Below, piece after piece: positions 33,058 through 45,038 of a stretch of 64,000 bases of DNA. Below the pieces are notes generated by a model that worked only from the letters and a program-made list of their open reading frames with translations, ran no database searches and had not been told where the DNA came from. A program made the translations under genes and the position numbers. The stretch lies in the NCBI GenBank assembly GCA_027919835.1, contig JANVFP010000031.1, positions 124,001 through 188,000 on the forward strand, in the 5' to 3' direction. The first letter of the stretch is position 1. Each line of letters opens with the position of its first letter. The DNA is from Lentinula raphanica. Lineage: Eukaryota; Basidiomycota; Agaricomycetes; Agaricales; Omphalotaceae.

Positions 33058-35352
33058 TTAGAGGCCTGTTGATGCCAGTTTTGTAACCAAAATCTCGACA
33101 GGGTCGAATTCGGTTTCATTGTCTTCTGGCTCAGACTCTGAATCTGAACCATGAATGCAAACAATTTCTCGCCCATTGTCCAATTGCCCACTAGGAGCTG
33201 GCGATGCGGCGGATGCAAGCACAGAAGGAGAATCTACATTCCAAGAACAACATTCATAAACCATATCGTGCAGAAAGAGTAATAGACTCAGACCTCGAGC
33301 TTTGCTCGCTGCCATTTTGCTAGTTCGTGGTGTGCTGGGATTGCGTGCGCGTTTGGCTCTTTCCTCGAACATTGGGATAAGACGACCCTGTTTACAAGCT
33401 CCACATCCTATGAAAAAGTCAAGAACGGTACAGAGCCAATAGATATCCTTGCACTGACCTTGTAGTTCTGTTTTGATGGATTTGCTGAATCGGCCATAAC
33501 TAGGTAAAGAAGTTGGACCATATACCGGACAAATCTGATGTGAACCGTACGTGTATGAACAAGAATCACACTCTATGATCTCTTCTCAGCATTTGCGATT
33601 ATCAGGCAAGGAAAGGACGACGTACTCCATTTCCAAGGATGATTGATCTCATAATTATGCGTCGTCTGATGAATCTCAATGAAGCACAGTTGCGTATACA
33701 TTCGACCAGAGTCCAGCTTACCGAAACGACGATACCAGGGCATCTTTGTTCGACCTTTGCCGCCCTAGAAAAGAGAGAGATGGGATTGTGCGAAACACGA
33801 GGAAGACGTTAATGACCTACCAGGCTTTGAAGATTGGGCCATGATATTCGTCAATCTTGGCGGAAATAATCCACGACGCCAAATGGCACATTTCGTGAGA
33901 CAATGTTCGGTCAATGCGATCTAAGAGGACATACATTAGTTCAATGCAGAGAGCAGAATTTAGCACACTTGCCTTCTTCATCAAGTATCTTGACAGCCAG
34001 TTCAATCTTAGTATGACTGACGCCATCTTTGTCCCTGATTATGGAAAATCTGGTTCAGGAGATGATGGACGAAGGAGTTGCTGCATAACCTCACCTCCGA
34101 TAACTCGCCTTTCCAGCGGTCGACGTGAATCTGCAATTCCATTCGATCTTCGTCGTAGTCGGAATCCTATTGTCGAATACCCTTTCATTTAAATCAGCAA
34201 ATCTATTCAATGCATAATTCTTCAATCTCTCGAGCTTAGCTACAGCCTCTGCTTTCTTGCCCGTCCTAGGTTGTCTCCTTGAAGGCGACATTGCAGTCGC
34301 AGACACCGGTGTAAGCTGGACATCAACCGCTATATTCATTTTCACTCGGCCTGATATCGGGCCAGCACCACGCTGTGGAGTAGACGAAGTGGAAGAACCT
34401 TCCATTCTGTTGTTGCGCAAAGGGAATGGTTTACGCCTGTTGCGAGAGTCGTCTCTACAAAAAGATAGATGAGTGTATGATCTGATGAGCAAAGCAAGGC
34501 AAGTAAAAAATTCGAACAAGATTAAGAGTGCTTCATCATTGAGAGGTGAAGGAGATGATGAGTCAGAGTTTTCTGAGTCCGCATATAGTGGGAGTTTAGG
34601 TTGGCGATATATAGTTTTGACTTTCGTAGGCGACCGAAGAGGGGAGTTGCCAGGAGATTGCTCATCGTCGTCTGTCAGCTCAATGATCTCGTTCTCGTGA
34701 TCCGCAGCAGCTTCTTCGTCTGAGCTCTCTATCACTCTACGAGAAGGACGGTATTTCGTAGATAGTTTGGCTATCCTAGTCGTCGTGGTTGTCGGAGATG
34801 GCATGCTTAACATCAAGAAAGATAGGTCAGAGAAGTATTGATCCAGGAAACCTCATCAAAACATACTTTACGGGCGTTGCAGATACGGTATTCTTCCGTG
34901 TGTTCCCTACGTGCCACGATCCTGGCATGCGCGTCGTGAATGGATCGTCATCCGAATGGCTAATGAGATATGCTTAGGTAGGTCAGACAGAGAAGGTATA
35001 CCTCAGCGCACCCTTCGTCATCCTCGTCAGAGGATATAATGATTACCTCATTCTTGTGGTCGTCAGAAAAAGTCGATTCGGAGGTTTGTGAACTTTTCAA
35101 CCAAGTTCAACTTCCAATGAGCGAAAGTGGCTTGTAGACAGAAGCCACTGGTTAGACCTACGGGTTCAATATTCTTTCGTCTTCGCTATCAGGTACTATC
35201 TCATCATTGTCGCGTCTTGTGTTGGCCTTTGTACCACTGGCGCTCAAACGTGGATCTTGAGCTTTCTTGACATTTGAGCGGTTCCCAGTGGTTATCGCGT
35301 TGAAAATCAAGGAGGGAGTTTTGCGCAGAAGTGAGTGTCTTTCTTCAGACAT
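33058..35352 (-). CDS. GCNA/ACRC-like SprT-domain metalloprotease
   Basis: Family linked to DNA-protein crosslink repair in the nucleus. The start MSEERHSLLRKTPSL opens a long acidic disordered region with several Asp/Glu/Ser clusters (VPDSEDER, IIISSDEDDEGC, VIESSDEEAAADHE, IELTDDDEQS) that resemble SUMO-interacting motifs. The SprT-like domain follows: AEAVAKLERLKNYALNRFA, FDNRIPTTTKIEWN, then the zinc-protease motif SHEMCHLASWII (HExxH) and DEYHGPIFKAWGGK with the third His ligand. A zinc-ribbon region has CDSC, YGRFSKSI and CGACKQGRL. The basic/acidic C-terminus ends VTKLASTGL. Many introns; exon joins in the acidic part are approximate. Confidence 0.83.
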
Positions 35353-35618
35353 CGTCTTGTGAGCGTCGTCTCTTACACGACCAGAGGAGGAACAGGCAGA
35401 AAACACAGAGAGTAAGAAGGAAAGATGAAAGATTTGTTTCCGTGGAAAATCAAATTGAATTAACGCGACTGAACTAGTCACGTGGGCGAGTTCCCACCAA
35501 GGTCCAAAAATGACTCCCAAAAATTAAAATTCTCAACATTCATTCGTTTGCTCAAAGACTCTCATTCAATACAAGCCTTGAGCTTGAGCCTTACACTCGC
35601 AGTATCGATTCTTCCCGA

Positions 35619-36436
35619 TCATCTCCTAACGCAAAGATCGCTCCTAATTACCCACTTTTCACCCGCCAGAACCTCTCTTCCTTCATGAAGCATACACTCT
35701 GCGCCATGGCGATGTAAAAGAGCCATTCCCACCTCTAACTCAACCACAATGGGTTCCGGAGGAGCAGCTTTCTTAGTCGGAGGGTCAGGATAAAAGACAG
35801 TTTCGCCCCCAACGCATCCTGTCAATTGGGAGGTTAGATAAAGAAGGAGCGTCCACGTTGTGCGAGCTGGAATCTCCGTTTGACCTAGGGCGACAGTGAC
35901 ATTATTTGAGTCGTCGTCTGCGATTGATCAATGTACGCCGGCGATTGAGAGAGGAGAAGATACCAACAATGCTGATCGAAGAATTGGCCTTTGCTATATC
36001 GATAGATCCTAATGTTCGGATTCAATCCAACGACTTCTCCTCCCCAAAGCTGTCTGCGTGTTTCTCCGTCTAGTTGCAGCCCTTCGTCAGATTGTAAATC
36101 TCCCATAATGACATCTTTCAGCCCTGTTTCCTCCCATAAACGTTTTGCAAATAAGGCATCCTGTATCTGAAAACGATCGTTGACTCTGACTGCGTCGCCT
36201 TTCTTCGGCTTACCAGGCGTTGTGACCAGTGGTAGTGAGGAAAGGAAGGAGATATAGGTTGTACAAAGTGAAGATGGCCAGAAATTTGGTATCGTCACAA
36301 TCTGGTTTGGCACAATCTCCTGAATGGACAAAGAGTATCGAGGAAGGAGTAGCTTAAAAGGTGGCCAATCTGGATGCTGTTCATGCGCTTGTGTGGTAGA
36401 GGACGTAGCCAACCCTTTCTTTCCTTTCGGTGCCAT
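35619..36436 (-). CDS. 2-oxoglutarate/Fe(II) dioxygenase, prolyl-4-hydroxylase-like
   Basis: Fe(II)/2OG-dependent oxygenase; substrate unknown. The start MAPKGKKGLATSS leads to IVPNQIVTIPNFWPSSLC, the usual opening of the domain. NDRFQIQDALFAKRLWE and LNPNIRIYRYSKGQFFDQH follow. A small intron (about 35909-35988) separates this from the second exon; its removal yields FDQHYDDSNNVTV with the iron-binding HxD. The second exon has TWTLLLYLTSQLTGCVGGET, then LLHRHGAECMLHEG with the distal His and KWVIRSDLCVR with the 2OG-binding Arg. About 240 residues, typical of the soluble fungal group. No signal peptide. It lies 266 bases upstream of, and in the same orientation as, the SprT-like gene. Confidence 0.83.
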
Positions 36437-37309
36437 TCGACAGTTGACGATGAGTGAAATTCGTGAAGTTAGGTGGAAGTTCACACGATCGTGTTTAGAC
36501 TTGTGGCTATGTAGTTTTCCAAACTCTGAACTTCCACCACAAGGTTGTACTTAGAATTCGTGCATGCTCTTCCACCTGTGCTGCTCTCCATAGTCCCACA
36601 TTGGACGGACCATGGAGCCTGTTCCGCCTTTTGTTGGCAGACAATTTCGAACTATCTCGATCGCGAATTTATCCGCGTTTGCCACCGTGACCTCGTAAGT
36701 ACTCACTGACTAGTATGAATCCATGTTCTCCTTGTTCAGGTTAGAAACTAGGCCTCAGGTTTGACTGCTCCATCCGCAACATGGTGTTTCAGCTCATCGG
36801 TGGAGGTGAACGTCCACTATAATCGTTCGGAATCGTTTCCTGCTCTGTCATTTCACGTGGAATTTGGGTATATTGAAACTTAATTTGCATTGTTACTGGC
36901 AGTTGGCCATCTTTCAAACCCGCATCTTGCATATGCAACCGCATACAAAGGTCGAGACTACTCATATGTTGTTCAGCTTAACCCATACAGCAACGATCCA
37001 GTACCTGGCACGCAGACAAATACACTCGTATTCATAATTATCACACAAGGTCTTTTCTTGCCTCTTGTGTGCTTATTTTGACCGTCCTTTCAGCGGTTGA
37101 AGCACATGCTTCAACAATCGAAAATCATAACTATATTCATAGCAGCGAAGAGCGGTAAAGCGACTGTCACCAAATTTCATTTCTCAATGTATCTCAACGG
37201 TGGACATCTCATCAGAGGACTGTAATCATGAGGCAAGAATTCACCTAGAATCAACCATGCTCTCGAAGGACATCGGTCGATTATTGGTCATTGTGAGCGT
37301 TGCAACCGG
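36437..37309. other. intergenic, possible tiny spliced frame only
   Basis: About 0.87 kb. A 35-codon frame (36612-36764, MEPVPPFVGRQFRT start) with a plausible GT-AG intron is present, but it is short and unrecognised, so I do not call a gene. Nothing else visible. Confidence 0.35.
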
Positions 37310-37317
37310 TATAAAAA
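37310..37317 (+). promoter_or_regulatory. TATA box of secreted protein gene 1
   Basis: TATAAAAA, 89 bases before the ATG. The two paralogues have TATAAAAG at 101 bases. Confidence 0.65.
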
Positions 37318-37398
37318 CCCCAATAGAGAACCAGGAAACACAAGCTTCCCAGAGATCTCTTCGAGTCTTCAGCTTTTGTACTCCTTCGTCAAGTCACA

Positions 37399-38410
37399 AT
37401 GTTTTCTCTCAAACTCGCTGTTCTCGTCGCTGCTGTATTCGTTGCCGGTGCACAGGCTGAATCACACACTGTCACTTTCACGAACTTGTGAGTGTCCACT
37501 AGTGAAGCACTGCAGAAGTTTACCTAATGACGAACGATTCATTACTGTAGGTGTGGAAGGGGTACGGTGAGTATCTCACACACGTTGGTCAATTTTCCGG
37601 GTGCTTGACTCAGCTGGCTTCGACGAACAGCCCCTTTTGAAAGCAAACGGTGTGACGCTGTCAACTGGCGGAGCTTACACTTCTAACGGTATGCGTCATT
37701 ACCAATTCTTCCCCGTTTTCTAGTCTCTGACTCTGAATTCCCCTCAGGTCCTTTGGAGGCTGCTATTGCGTGAGTCATAGTCGATGGTCTATCGCCATAC
37801 ACACCACACTGACAGGAGTATCTGTCCTTAGCTACCTTGACGTCGGTGAATACCTCGTACTCTACTCTGATCTGAACGAGCATTTTCCTGATCCCTCATT
37901 ACTTCAGGCTGCGGTGCTAATGGCGAAGGATGCACCATGGTTGAGACCACCCTTGTCAATCCCACTTCTCCAGGATCTGGTTCTAGTACCGATATCACAC
38001 TAATATCCCCGTATGTACCAATGTTCGCAGCTCATGTTGTTTTCGCACTCAATCTCTTCCATGACGCAGCCATACTTTCTCTGTTACTACTGGATTCGGG
38101 TACGTTCAGCTTTTGTCTTCACTCGATAGTCTTCTTAACGATGGTTTCAATAGATACTACAACGGCTGTGATGGCGCCGGAGCTGACTGTACGTTCATCT
38201 TTTACTCTCAGCTTTGCAACAATAACTGATTGACTCTGTACAGGCACTAGTGCCAGCTGCTCCACCGCTTTCCATGTCAGCACCGACACTGGGGTCCAAG
38301 TCGCATGCCAAGTCGACAATGTAAGTCTTTCGACACAGAGTTCCTGTTACATTGTTAAATGTTCCCTGCACTTTCTGTAGGTCAACCTTGCTATCACTTT
38401 CTGTGATTGA
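37399..38410 (+). CDS. small secreted glycopeptide-like protein, copy 1
   Basis: Secreted Cys-rich protein of about 150 residues of a family common in Agaricomycetes and usually annotated only as 'glycopeptide'; function unknown. The signal peptide is MFSLKLAVLVAAVFVAGAQA, followed by HTVTFTNLCGRGTP, LKANGVTLSTGGAYTSNGPL, GCGANGEGCTMVETTLVNP, GSGSSTDITLISP, FSVTTGFGYYNGCDGAGADC, CSTAFHVSTDTGVQVACQ and the end NLAITFCD. At least nine short exons with phase-consistent GT-AG introns of about 50-70 nt are needed. Paralogues follow at 41376 and 44231 in the same orientation. The full set of Cys residues is present, so this copy looks functional. Confidence 0.85.
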
Positions 38411-39687
38411 GGGGTCTCTCAGGAGAACAAATACGCTGGATTCGCCTGGACATCAGGCAGTAGCGGCAAAATTCTAACTCTCTCTTCCTTTTATTGGCAA
38501 ATAAGAGTATTCTTACTGTAATACCGGTATGTAAATCAATACTCGGGCACCAAAGCCCTTTCATCTCTCCGCTAATATCTCGATGCGCTCAACGGGAACT
38601 TCCTCTTTGCTGAACGCAGCTCGCTGAAATTTTTCTACAATATTTTTCTGAGCCTATAATTTAGGACACAGCTGAAAATTCGGCCCTCTGAGTCTCCTGC
38701 TCTGTGTGGCTTTCGACTGCCTTACGGAAATATTCGTTTCGTCTCATCTTCCGGTTAAGGTTCTCCTTGTACATCTTCATTCCGGATGTACCTGCAGGGC
38801 AAATACTACAGTAAATACCAGACCTTCACAGGACCTCATTCATCTCAACCCAGATTAACCCATTATCCGTCTGAAGTTCTCGTTATTCTGACTCGTATGC
38901 CTGCACGGCGAGGTCTAACCTTCACAGTCTGAGGGTACACGAGGCTAACCAGGGCTAAGCGCTAACCTCCGGATATTAGACGATATGAGCTGGTATAAGC
39001 CAGACTGGCACGGTGTGTAATTTTTTTTGTACGTCTCAGTGAACTCACATAGTGTCGCTCACTGCCGCTAGTGCTCCGCCGGAGGGGTCTATGTTATACT
39101 CCTCAGAGTCAAGGCCTCAAACTTATGTAACAGTGTTCAACATTCAAATATTCAAGCTTAGTTCTCAAATTAAAAGCCTGAGCTGGTCTGCCTCCGGCCC
39201 CCGGTAAGAGCCGGTAAGTCAACAAAATTAGAATTTAGCCGCGCGCTAGCGAAAGGCTAAAGGAAAAATAAGCACCGACTCAGGGCCCAGGCACCATGCC
39301 TGCAAGTTGATCACTGACCACCACCTAGTCTTCACAGGTCTTCACTCTACCAGACCCTACCACCGTTAGGCTATTGCATCTCCGTGACCCGTCAGTACGC
39401 GTTAGTCATACCGACTCATGTAGCTCCGGTACATAAGTTCCAGCATGTTTGGTATGTCATTGGGCCTTTCGAAGAGGATGACAGGAAATGTTGACAACTT
39501 CAGGGATCAGAGCCACACTTCGCGACTCTTCACTTGCTTCAGAGAGTGATTGAGGCCAATGCTATTATGAATTATCACAGGCTGATACGACAATGAATCC
39601 AGAGCCGCCTAGACGCCATCTTTGGTGAAATGTATTTCCATCAGCGGCCCATGAGAATATATGTAGATATGTCGGTTGGTGAACGTC
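38411..39687. repeat. downstream block duplicated behind secreted genes 1 and 2
   Basis: No gene. Several segments reappear in order behind copy 2 (42429-43700): GGATGTACCTGC near 38784 and 42719, CAACAAAATTAGAATTTAGC at 39219 and 43394, and TTCAAAGAGGATG-type sequence followed by a CGCGACTCT word near 39467-39530 and 43555-43618. This shows that gene plus downstream DNA was duplicated as a unit. Confidence 0.7.
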
Positions 39688-39689
39688 TA

Positions 39690-41117
39690 AGCTACACCAC
39701 CAATTTGTTCTGAGACCGTCCAGATATCTGAGGTGTGAGATTCCTGGAACAGGCGTGTGAGATATCTGTTGGATATCCAAATGATATCAAGCTGATCTCC
39801 CCATCAACATATTCCCTTGTTCACCTGCGAGGTATCTCTCAGATACCTTCTGGACATGTGGGCGGCATCCCGGTTATGCTCTCTGATGAATATCTTACTG
39901 ATATCTGTGCAATATCTCCTCCACGTCACACGCTGCTGCCGCACCGTATATTTTTCTTCAATGCCGGCGCCTGTGCCACTTGTCCACTTGAACTTTTCTC
40001 TCAAGTCCAACATTGCCTTGTTCCAGCGCATGTCAGACAGTCAGATTTCAAAAATTATAAGGCAGAGGGTAATGTCTGTTCTGAAGGTAAGTTTCTTTCA
40101 TGCTTCTAGTAATGCAGAGCTGAACAAGTGGCAGCAGTTTTTGTGTCCTTCTAAAACTAGCCACACCGTGCATGGTGCAACATGTACGTTGTTGACTCTA
40201 CCCATTGCTTGTCACGCGTCATGTCTCAGCAGGCTGATTTCTCTTTGAACAGGCTTTCCAAGCAACTATATGATACAGCTTACATGAATTGGTCGACGGT
40301 CACAGTAATTGAGCATGACCATTGACATGACAATTGAAGGGAGGGCATTGAAGGTGTGTGGGCAACTTGTATCTTTTGATTCTTTTCTTATGAACACGTC
40401 TCACCCAGACCTGCAACCGCCTGTCAAATCCTCAGTTTCCAGTGTCTCGCAACAGTCCAGGTTCGCTCAGGTATCCTGCTAAGCACAATGGTCGTCTGAC
40501 TCAAGCGAATGATGATGCACTCTTCAAGTTCTGGCATACATTGCTTGACTATGTCATTTCCTGTACGTTATACACTTCAGCTTGCTACTCAAACTAGATT
40601 CTGAAATGGATTATTTTGACAGAGTCCAATATGATTGCAATACAAAGACCCTGCTGGAAGCCGCTAGTGATAGCGTTACTAATTTCAGATTGTAAGTCAG
40701 ACAATGACAACGCAACAACTTCAGTAAAGTAGCGCACACTTAGCGTAACGAGTAGTTACCTGGTAAAATGTATGGACCACTTCGTCTTCAATATTGAATC
40801 CTTTCCAAGCATCACAACGAGCTGGTATCATCTGAGCACGAATCCATTGAGCATTGAGCAGGTAATGTGATTCATTGAATAATAACAGAAATGCAATCGG
40901 AACAGATATTATACATCAGAATATGTGTATGATCTACCTAGAATATCTGTGAAGATATCTGCTGGATATCATTTGACGTCTCAAAAGTCAAGCCTCAGAT
41001 GCGGAATTGGACATCCTGGAGATATATTCTAGCATCACGTACGATATCTAGGCGCAATTGTCTAGATGTCATCCGGGAGATATCTCCTAGATATCCCCAC
41101 AAGACGGTGGTGTACCT
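39690..41117. mobile_element. candidate non-autonomous DNA transposon with GATATC-rich ends
   Basis: 1,428 bases bounded by 12-bp terminal inverted repeats, AGCTACACCACC on the left and the complement of AGGTACACCACC on the right (11/12 match), flanked on both sides by TA. Both subterminal zones are packed with GATATC/AGATATCT-type words, for example AGATATCTGTTGGATATCC near 39763 and AGATATCTGCTGGATATCA near 40954. The right end lies just before the point where similarity between the promoter regions of secreted genes 2 and 3 resumes, and nothing equivalent is seen in the duplicated interval, as expected for an insertion. No transposase is visible; some inner open frames might be captured coding sequence. 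Confidence 0.55.
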
Positions 41118-41274
41118 TACGCTACAATTTACAGGGAAATAATCAAACGAATATCCCCAGCGAACCTGCATGTGACTCGTCCTGCATTGAGGCGCAAGCA
41201 AATGTCTGGCTACTATCAATTATGGCTTTTTGTCAATTATCCGCCTTTTTTCGGAGAGGTCAACCCTCAACAGG

Positions 41275-41282
41275 TATAAAAG
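41275..41282 (+). promoter_or_regulatory. TATA box of secreted protein gene 2
   Basis: TATAAAAG, 101 bases before the ATG, within an upstream block conserved with copy 3. Confidence 0.7.
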
Positions 41283-41375
41283 CCCAAGGTCGACTCCTCC
41301 AGAAACCCAGCTTTCCTCAGATCGCCTATTCCTCCTCTAACACGCTCATTTTCTACACTCCTTCGTAAACTCACA

Positions 41376-42428
41376 ATGTTCGCTACTCTCAAGACCATCG
41401 TTCTCGTCGCTGCTGTCTTTGCAATCAGCGCACAGGCTGAGACTCACACTGTTACTTTTACGAACTTGTGAGTGTTTCGTACCGGTACATCGTGACTGGC
41501 AATGCTCGGGGAACGTCGAGCAACTAATCATTCTTCTTCTATTCCAGGTGCGGAACGGGCACGGTCAGTGCTTCCTCGAATCGATTCGCTAAGGCTGTTG
41601 TTCACACTGAGCTGACTGACTCGCTTTCGAATTAGCCCCGTCTGAAGGCGAACGGAGTAACTCTTTCGACCGGTGGCGCGTACACCTCGAATGGTATATA
41701 TACTAAATCTTCTTTTAATGTTCCCGCCCACTGACTCTGTATTTCCTGCAGGTCCCTTAAAGAGTGCCATCGCGTGAGTGACTTTTGCTGTCTCGATCAT
41801 CCCTTTTTTTGTCCTCAACACGAACCCCTCCATGCTCAAAATTAGCTATCTCGATGTCGGTGAGGGTTTCTGCTCTGTATCTTCATACTTTCCTGTTGTT
41901 CATTGGGGTTTGACCAGGCTGCGGTGATAATGGCGAAGGCTGCACCATGGTTGAGACTACGCTAGTCAACCCGACAACTGCAGGATCAGGTTCTAGCACG
42001 GACATCACGTTGATCTCCCCGTACGTACACGAAATACCTGGCGAGATGTCATACACTAGGGAGGCTGACTCGAATATTTGCGTTGCAGGCACTCCTTCTC
42101 GGTCACCACTGGCTTTGGGTTAGTTTCTAACTTCAATCGTTCAAGACTGGTTCTAACATATCCTCAAATTTTATAGCTACTACAATGGCTGCGATGGTGC
42201 AGGAGCTGACTGTAAGGAATACCTGCTTAGCTCTGAAATTTCTGTTGAAGCCTAAGTATTTTTAGGCACTAGTGCGAGTTGCTCCACTGCTTTCCATTCT
42301 GACGGAGATACTAGCGTGCAAGTTGCATGCCAGACTGACAATGTACGTCTTCAGAGTTCTCTCATTCCCCCACTCTCCACGCTCATAATCCGATCAAGGT
42401 CAATCTTGCGATCACCTTCTGCGACTAG
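41376..42428 (+). CDS. small secreted glycopeptide-like protein, copy 2
   Basis: Same gene structure as copy 1. The signal peptide is MFATLKTIVLVAAVFAISAQA; then HTVTFTNLCGTGTP, LKANGVTLSTGGAYTSNGPL, GCGDNGEGCTMVETTLVNP, GSGSSTDITLISP, HSFSVTTGFGYYNGCDGAG, CSTAFHSDGDTSVQVACQ and NLAITFCD followed by TAG. Copy 2 is closer to copy 3 (MFATL start, GTGTP, PTTAGSGSS) than to copy 1, so copies 2 and 3 are the younger pair. All exons appear intact. Secreted, function unknown. Confidence 0.85.
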
Positions 42429-44129
42429 GTCAAAAGCAGAACTCTCGCGATGCCGACAAACTCATAGCCCGGAGAGTTGCGAACACGACGCAAGATCTTG
42501 TAGTCTATTTGCTGAAACTTAGTGCTGAACAAATTCAAACTTTCCACGTTCCTTCATATTTTTCTTCATCATCTTCTTAATTAGTACACTACATACCACT
42601 GGGTTTTAGGCTGTTAATAATCACAGGGAATTGAACGTCTCCGCAGTGATATGTGAAATGCACTAAGAGCTCCCAAAATCTCTTACATCTTGAACCGGTT
42701 AAAGTTCCTTTTATTCTGGATGTACCTGCCGCCTGAGGGGAAAACTTGACCTTCAAAGGAGGAGTACAGAACTGACTTTATTTATCTCATCCCAACTCAG
42801 CCCGCTTTCCATCTGAAGCTCTTTGTATCTTCACCCGTGTACCTGCAGGGCGATGTATATAACAGGGTCTAACGGTCTCTAACCTCAGTCACAGTAGTAG
42901 GGAACACTAGTAGAAGACACTAGAGCGACCTTGGGGTAACGGTGCTCCGCCGGATCGAAAATTGATACCATTATTGACATGGAATTTACTGGGTCGGTCT
43001 GAGCCCCAGCCTGTCATTCATGTCACCACTGGCAGTAAAAAAATAAGAACAAAACCTACATAGTATGGGAACAAACTTACGAGGATAGTACAGCCGGGTA
43101 ATCTGATGATATCCATTGGCGATGCGTGCACCCGATGGAAAGGTCAAGAGCTAAGAACCTTCCTTCATATCTGAGTTTATCAAGGATTAAATTTTTCAAT
43201 ACCTCTTCCGGGGTCAGGCAGTGTGAGTCCGGAATGCGGTTCTCCCTTAGTATCGTTCGTGGAATCGTGACCTACTTCTTCCTTGCCTTGTTGTGTAGCT
43301 ACTACATAGTCTTTGCCACATTCAAAACTCCAAGAGCGCCTCGAAAGGGGTCGACCGTCGAATCCTCGAAGTCTGAACTACGCCCTGCAGGCCAACAAAA
43401 TTAGAATTTAGCCGCGCGCCAACGAAGAAATTGAAAAATAAGCACAATCAGGCACCGTTCCTTGATAATTAACCACCACTTCACCTCCGTCAGTCATGCT
43501 GATATTTGGCTAGCCTCCGTCACAGCTGCTAGCTTGTTCGGTATGTATATCATCTTTTCAAAGAGGATGCCAGGAAGCAATGACAACTTTAGAGCTATAT
43601 CAAGATTCGCGACTCTCTCTCCTTGTGCTCCGAGTAGCTTTTGAGAATCGAGAGTGAACGATGCCACCACTACTCCGAATCTACTGGCAAGCCGCAAACT
43701 TAATTCAACAATCATGAAAGTCAGACGGTTTGAGCCAACGGACTCGAGGGAGGGTCGACGGAGCACAAACATTCATTACAGGGTGATGCAACTATGGTAG
43801 TGAGTCCGGAGCTGTCTAGAGAGAACATGTTTCTGATTTCCAGAACGACTTCAATTCTGTAAATATTTCTTGCATATCCACTCGGCCCACGACATTATAG
43901 GAACGACAATAGGCGAAGGCCTAGCTACCTTAGGCAGCCTTAGGCTAAGTATCATATCCCTGCAGTACGACGGCCTCCTACCAAAAAATAATGAAACGAA
44001 TATCCTCGAGCCTGCATGACCAGGCTCATATCGCATTACGGTGCAAGAAAATGACTTCAGCATCCGATGACCTCGATTCCTGCTCGTCAATTATCCGCCC
44101 ATTTTTGGAAAAGTCGACCCTCAAACAGA
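42429..44129. other. intergenic between secreted genes 2 and 3
   Basis: Partly the counterpart of 38411-39687. It lacks the 1.4 kb element found in the first interval. Short open frames here (for example 43126-43404) have no motifs. The final 150 bases match the copy 2 upstream region (shared TCAATTATCCGCC). Confidence 0.55.
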
Positions 44130-44137
44130 TATAAAAG
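44130..44137 (+). promoter_or_regulatory. TATA box of secreted protein gene 3
   Basis: TATAAAAG, 101 bases before the ATG, in the block shared with copy 2. Confidence 0.7.
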
Positions 44138-44230
44138 CCCAAGGTCGACTCCTCGAGAAGACAAGCTTTCCTCAGATCGCTTATTCCTCCCAGGACACGC
44201 TCATCTTCTGCACTTCTTCGTAAACTCACA

Positions 44231-45038
44231 ATGTTTGCCACTCTCAGGACCATCGTTCTCGTCGCTGCTGCCTTTGCAATCGGCGCACAGGCTGAGACTC
44301 ACACTGTCACTTTCACGAACTTGTAAGTGTTCCGTACTCAACGCTCGGAAATTGGGACGTCGAATAATTGACCATTGTTTTCCTTATCCAGGTGCGGAAC
44401 GGGCACGGTCAGTGCTTCCTGGAATCATCTCGCTAGTGACTGTGTGACTGTTGTCCACACCGAGCTGACCCACTTGGTTTCGTTTTAGCCCCTTCTTAAG
44501 GCAAACGGAGTAACCCTTTCGACAGGCGGCGCATACACTTCCAACGGTATATCTACTAGATCTTTTATATCCCCGCCTAACTGATATATTTCCTTCAGGT
44601 CCCTTGAGCAGTGCCATCGCGTGAGTGACTTTGCTGTCTTGATTATCCCTACTTTGTCCTTAACGCGGACGTCCTCGCTCGAAATCAGGTATCTCGACGT
44701 CGGTGAGAGTCTCCGCTCTGTGAACTTCATACTCCCTCGTTGCTCATTGTTGTTCAACAAGGTTGCGGTGATAATGGCGAAGGCTGCACCACGGTTGAAA
44801 CTACGCTGGTCAACCCAACGACTGCAGGATCAGGCTCTAGCACGGACATCACGTTGATATCCCCGTACGTACACAAAATCCCTGGCAAGGCCCCATGCAT
44901 GAGGGCTGACTCGAAATTTCATGTTGTAGGCATTCCTTCTCCGTCACCACTGGATCATCAGGAAAAATGTACTATGCTTGCAGCCACCATGAGTACCCCT
45001 CAGGCTACCTAGAGCCCCTAGGTGACCTAGAGCCTTGA
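44231..45038 (+). pseudogene. small secreted glycopeptide-like protein, copy 3, 3'-truncated
   Basis: Intact 5' exons: signal peptide MFATLRTIVLVAAAFAIGAQA-like start, HTVTFTNLCGTGTP, LKANGVTLSTGGAYTSNGPL, GEGCTTVETTLVNPTTAG and GSGSSTDITLISP, then HSFSVTTG. After the Gly codon (about 44960) homology ends abruptly and a foreign tail SSGKMYYACSHHEYPSGYLE follows, with a stop at 45036-45038. The exons for FGYYNGCDGAGADC through ITFCD are not found downstream. The promoter and signal peptide survive, so a truncated product lacking the last Cys residues could still be secreted. Probably a pseudogene created by replacement of the 3' part with unrelated A/T-rich DNA. Confidence 0.8.

Noticed and set aside
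38411..45000. Recurring short blocks between the secreted genes as a possible CRISPR-like array
   Set aside because: The repeats are long, few and diverged; they reflect segmental duplication in a eukaryotic genome.
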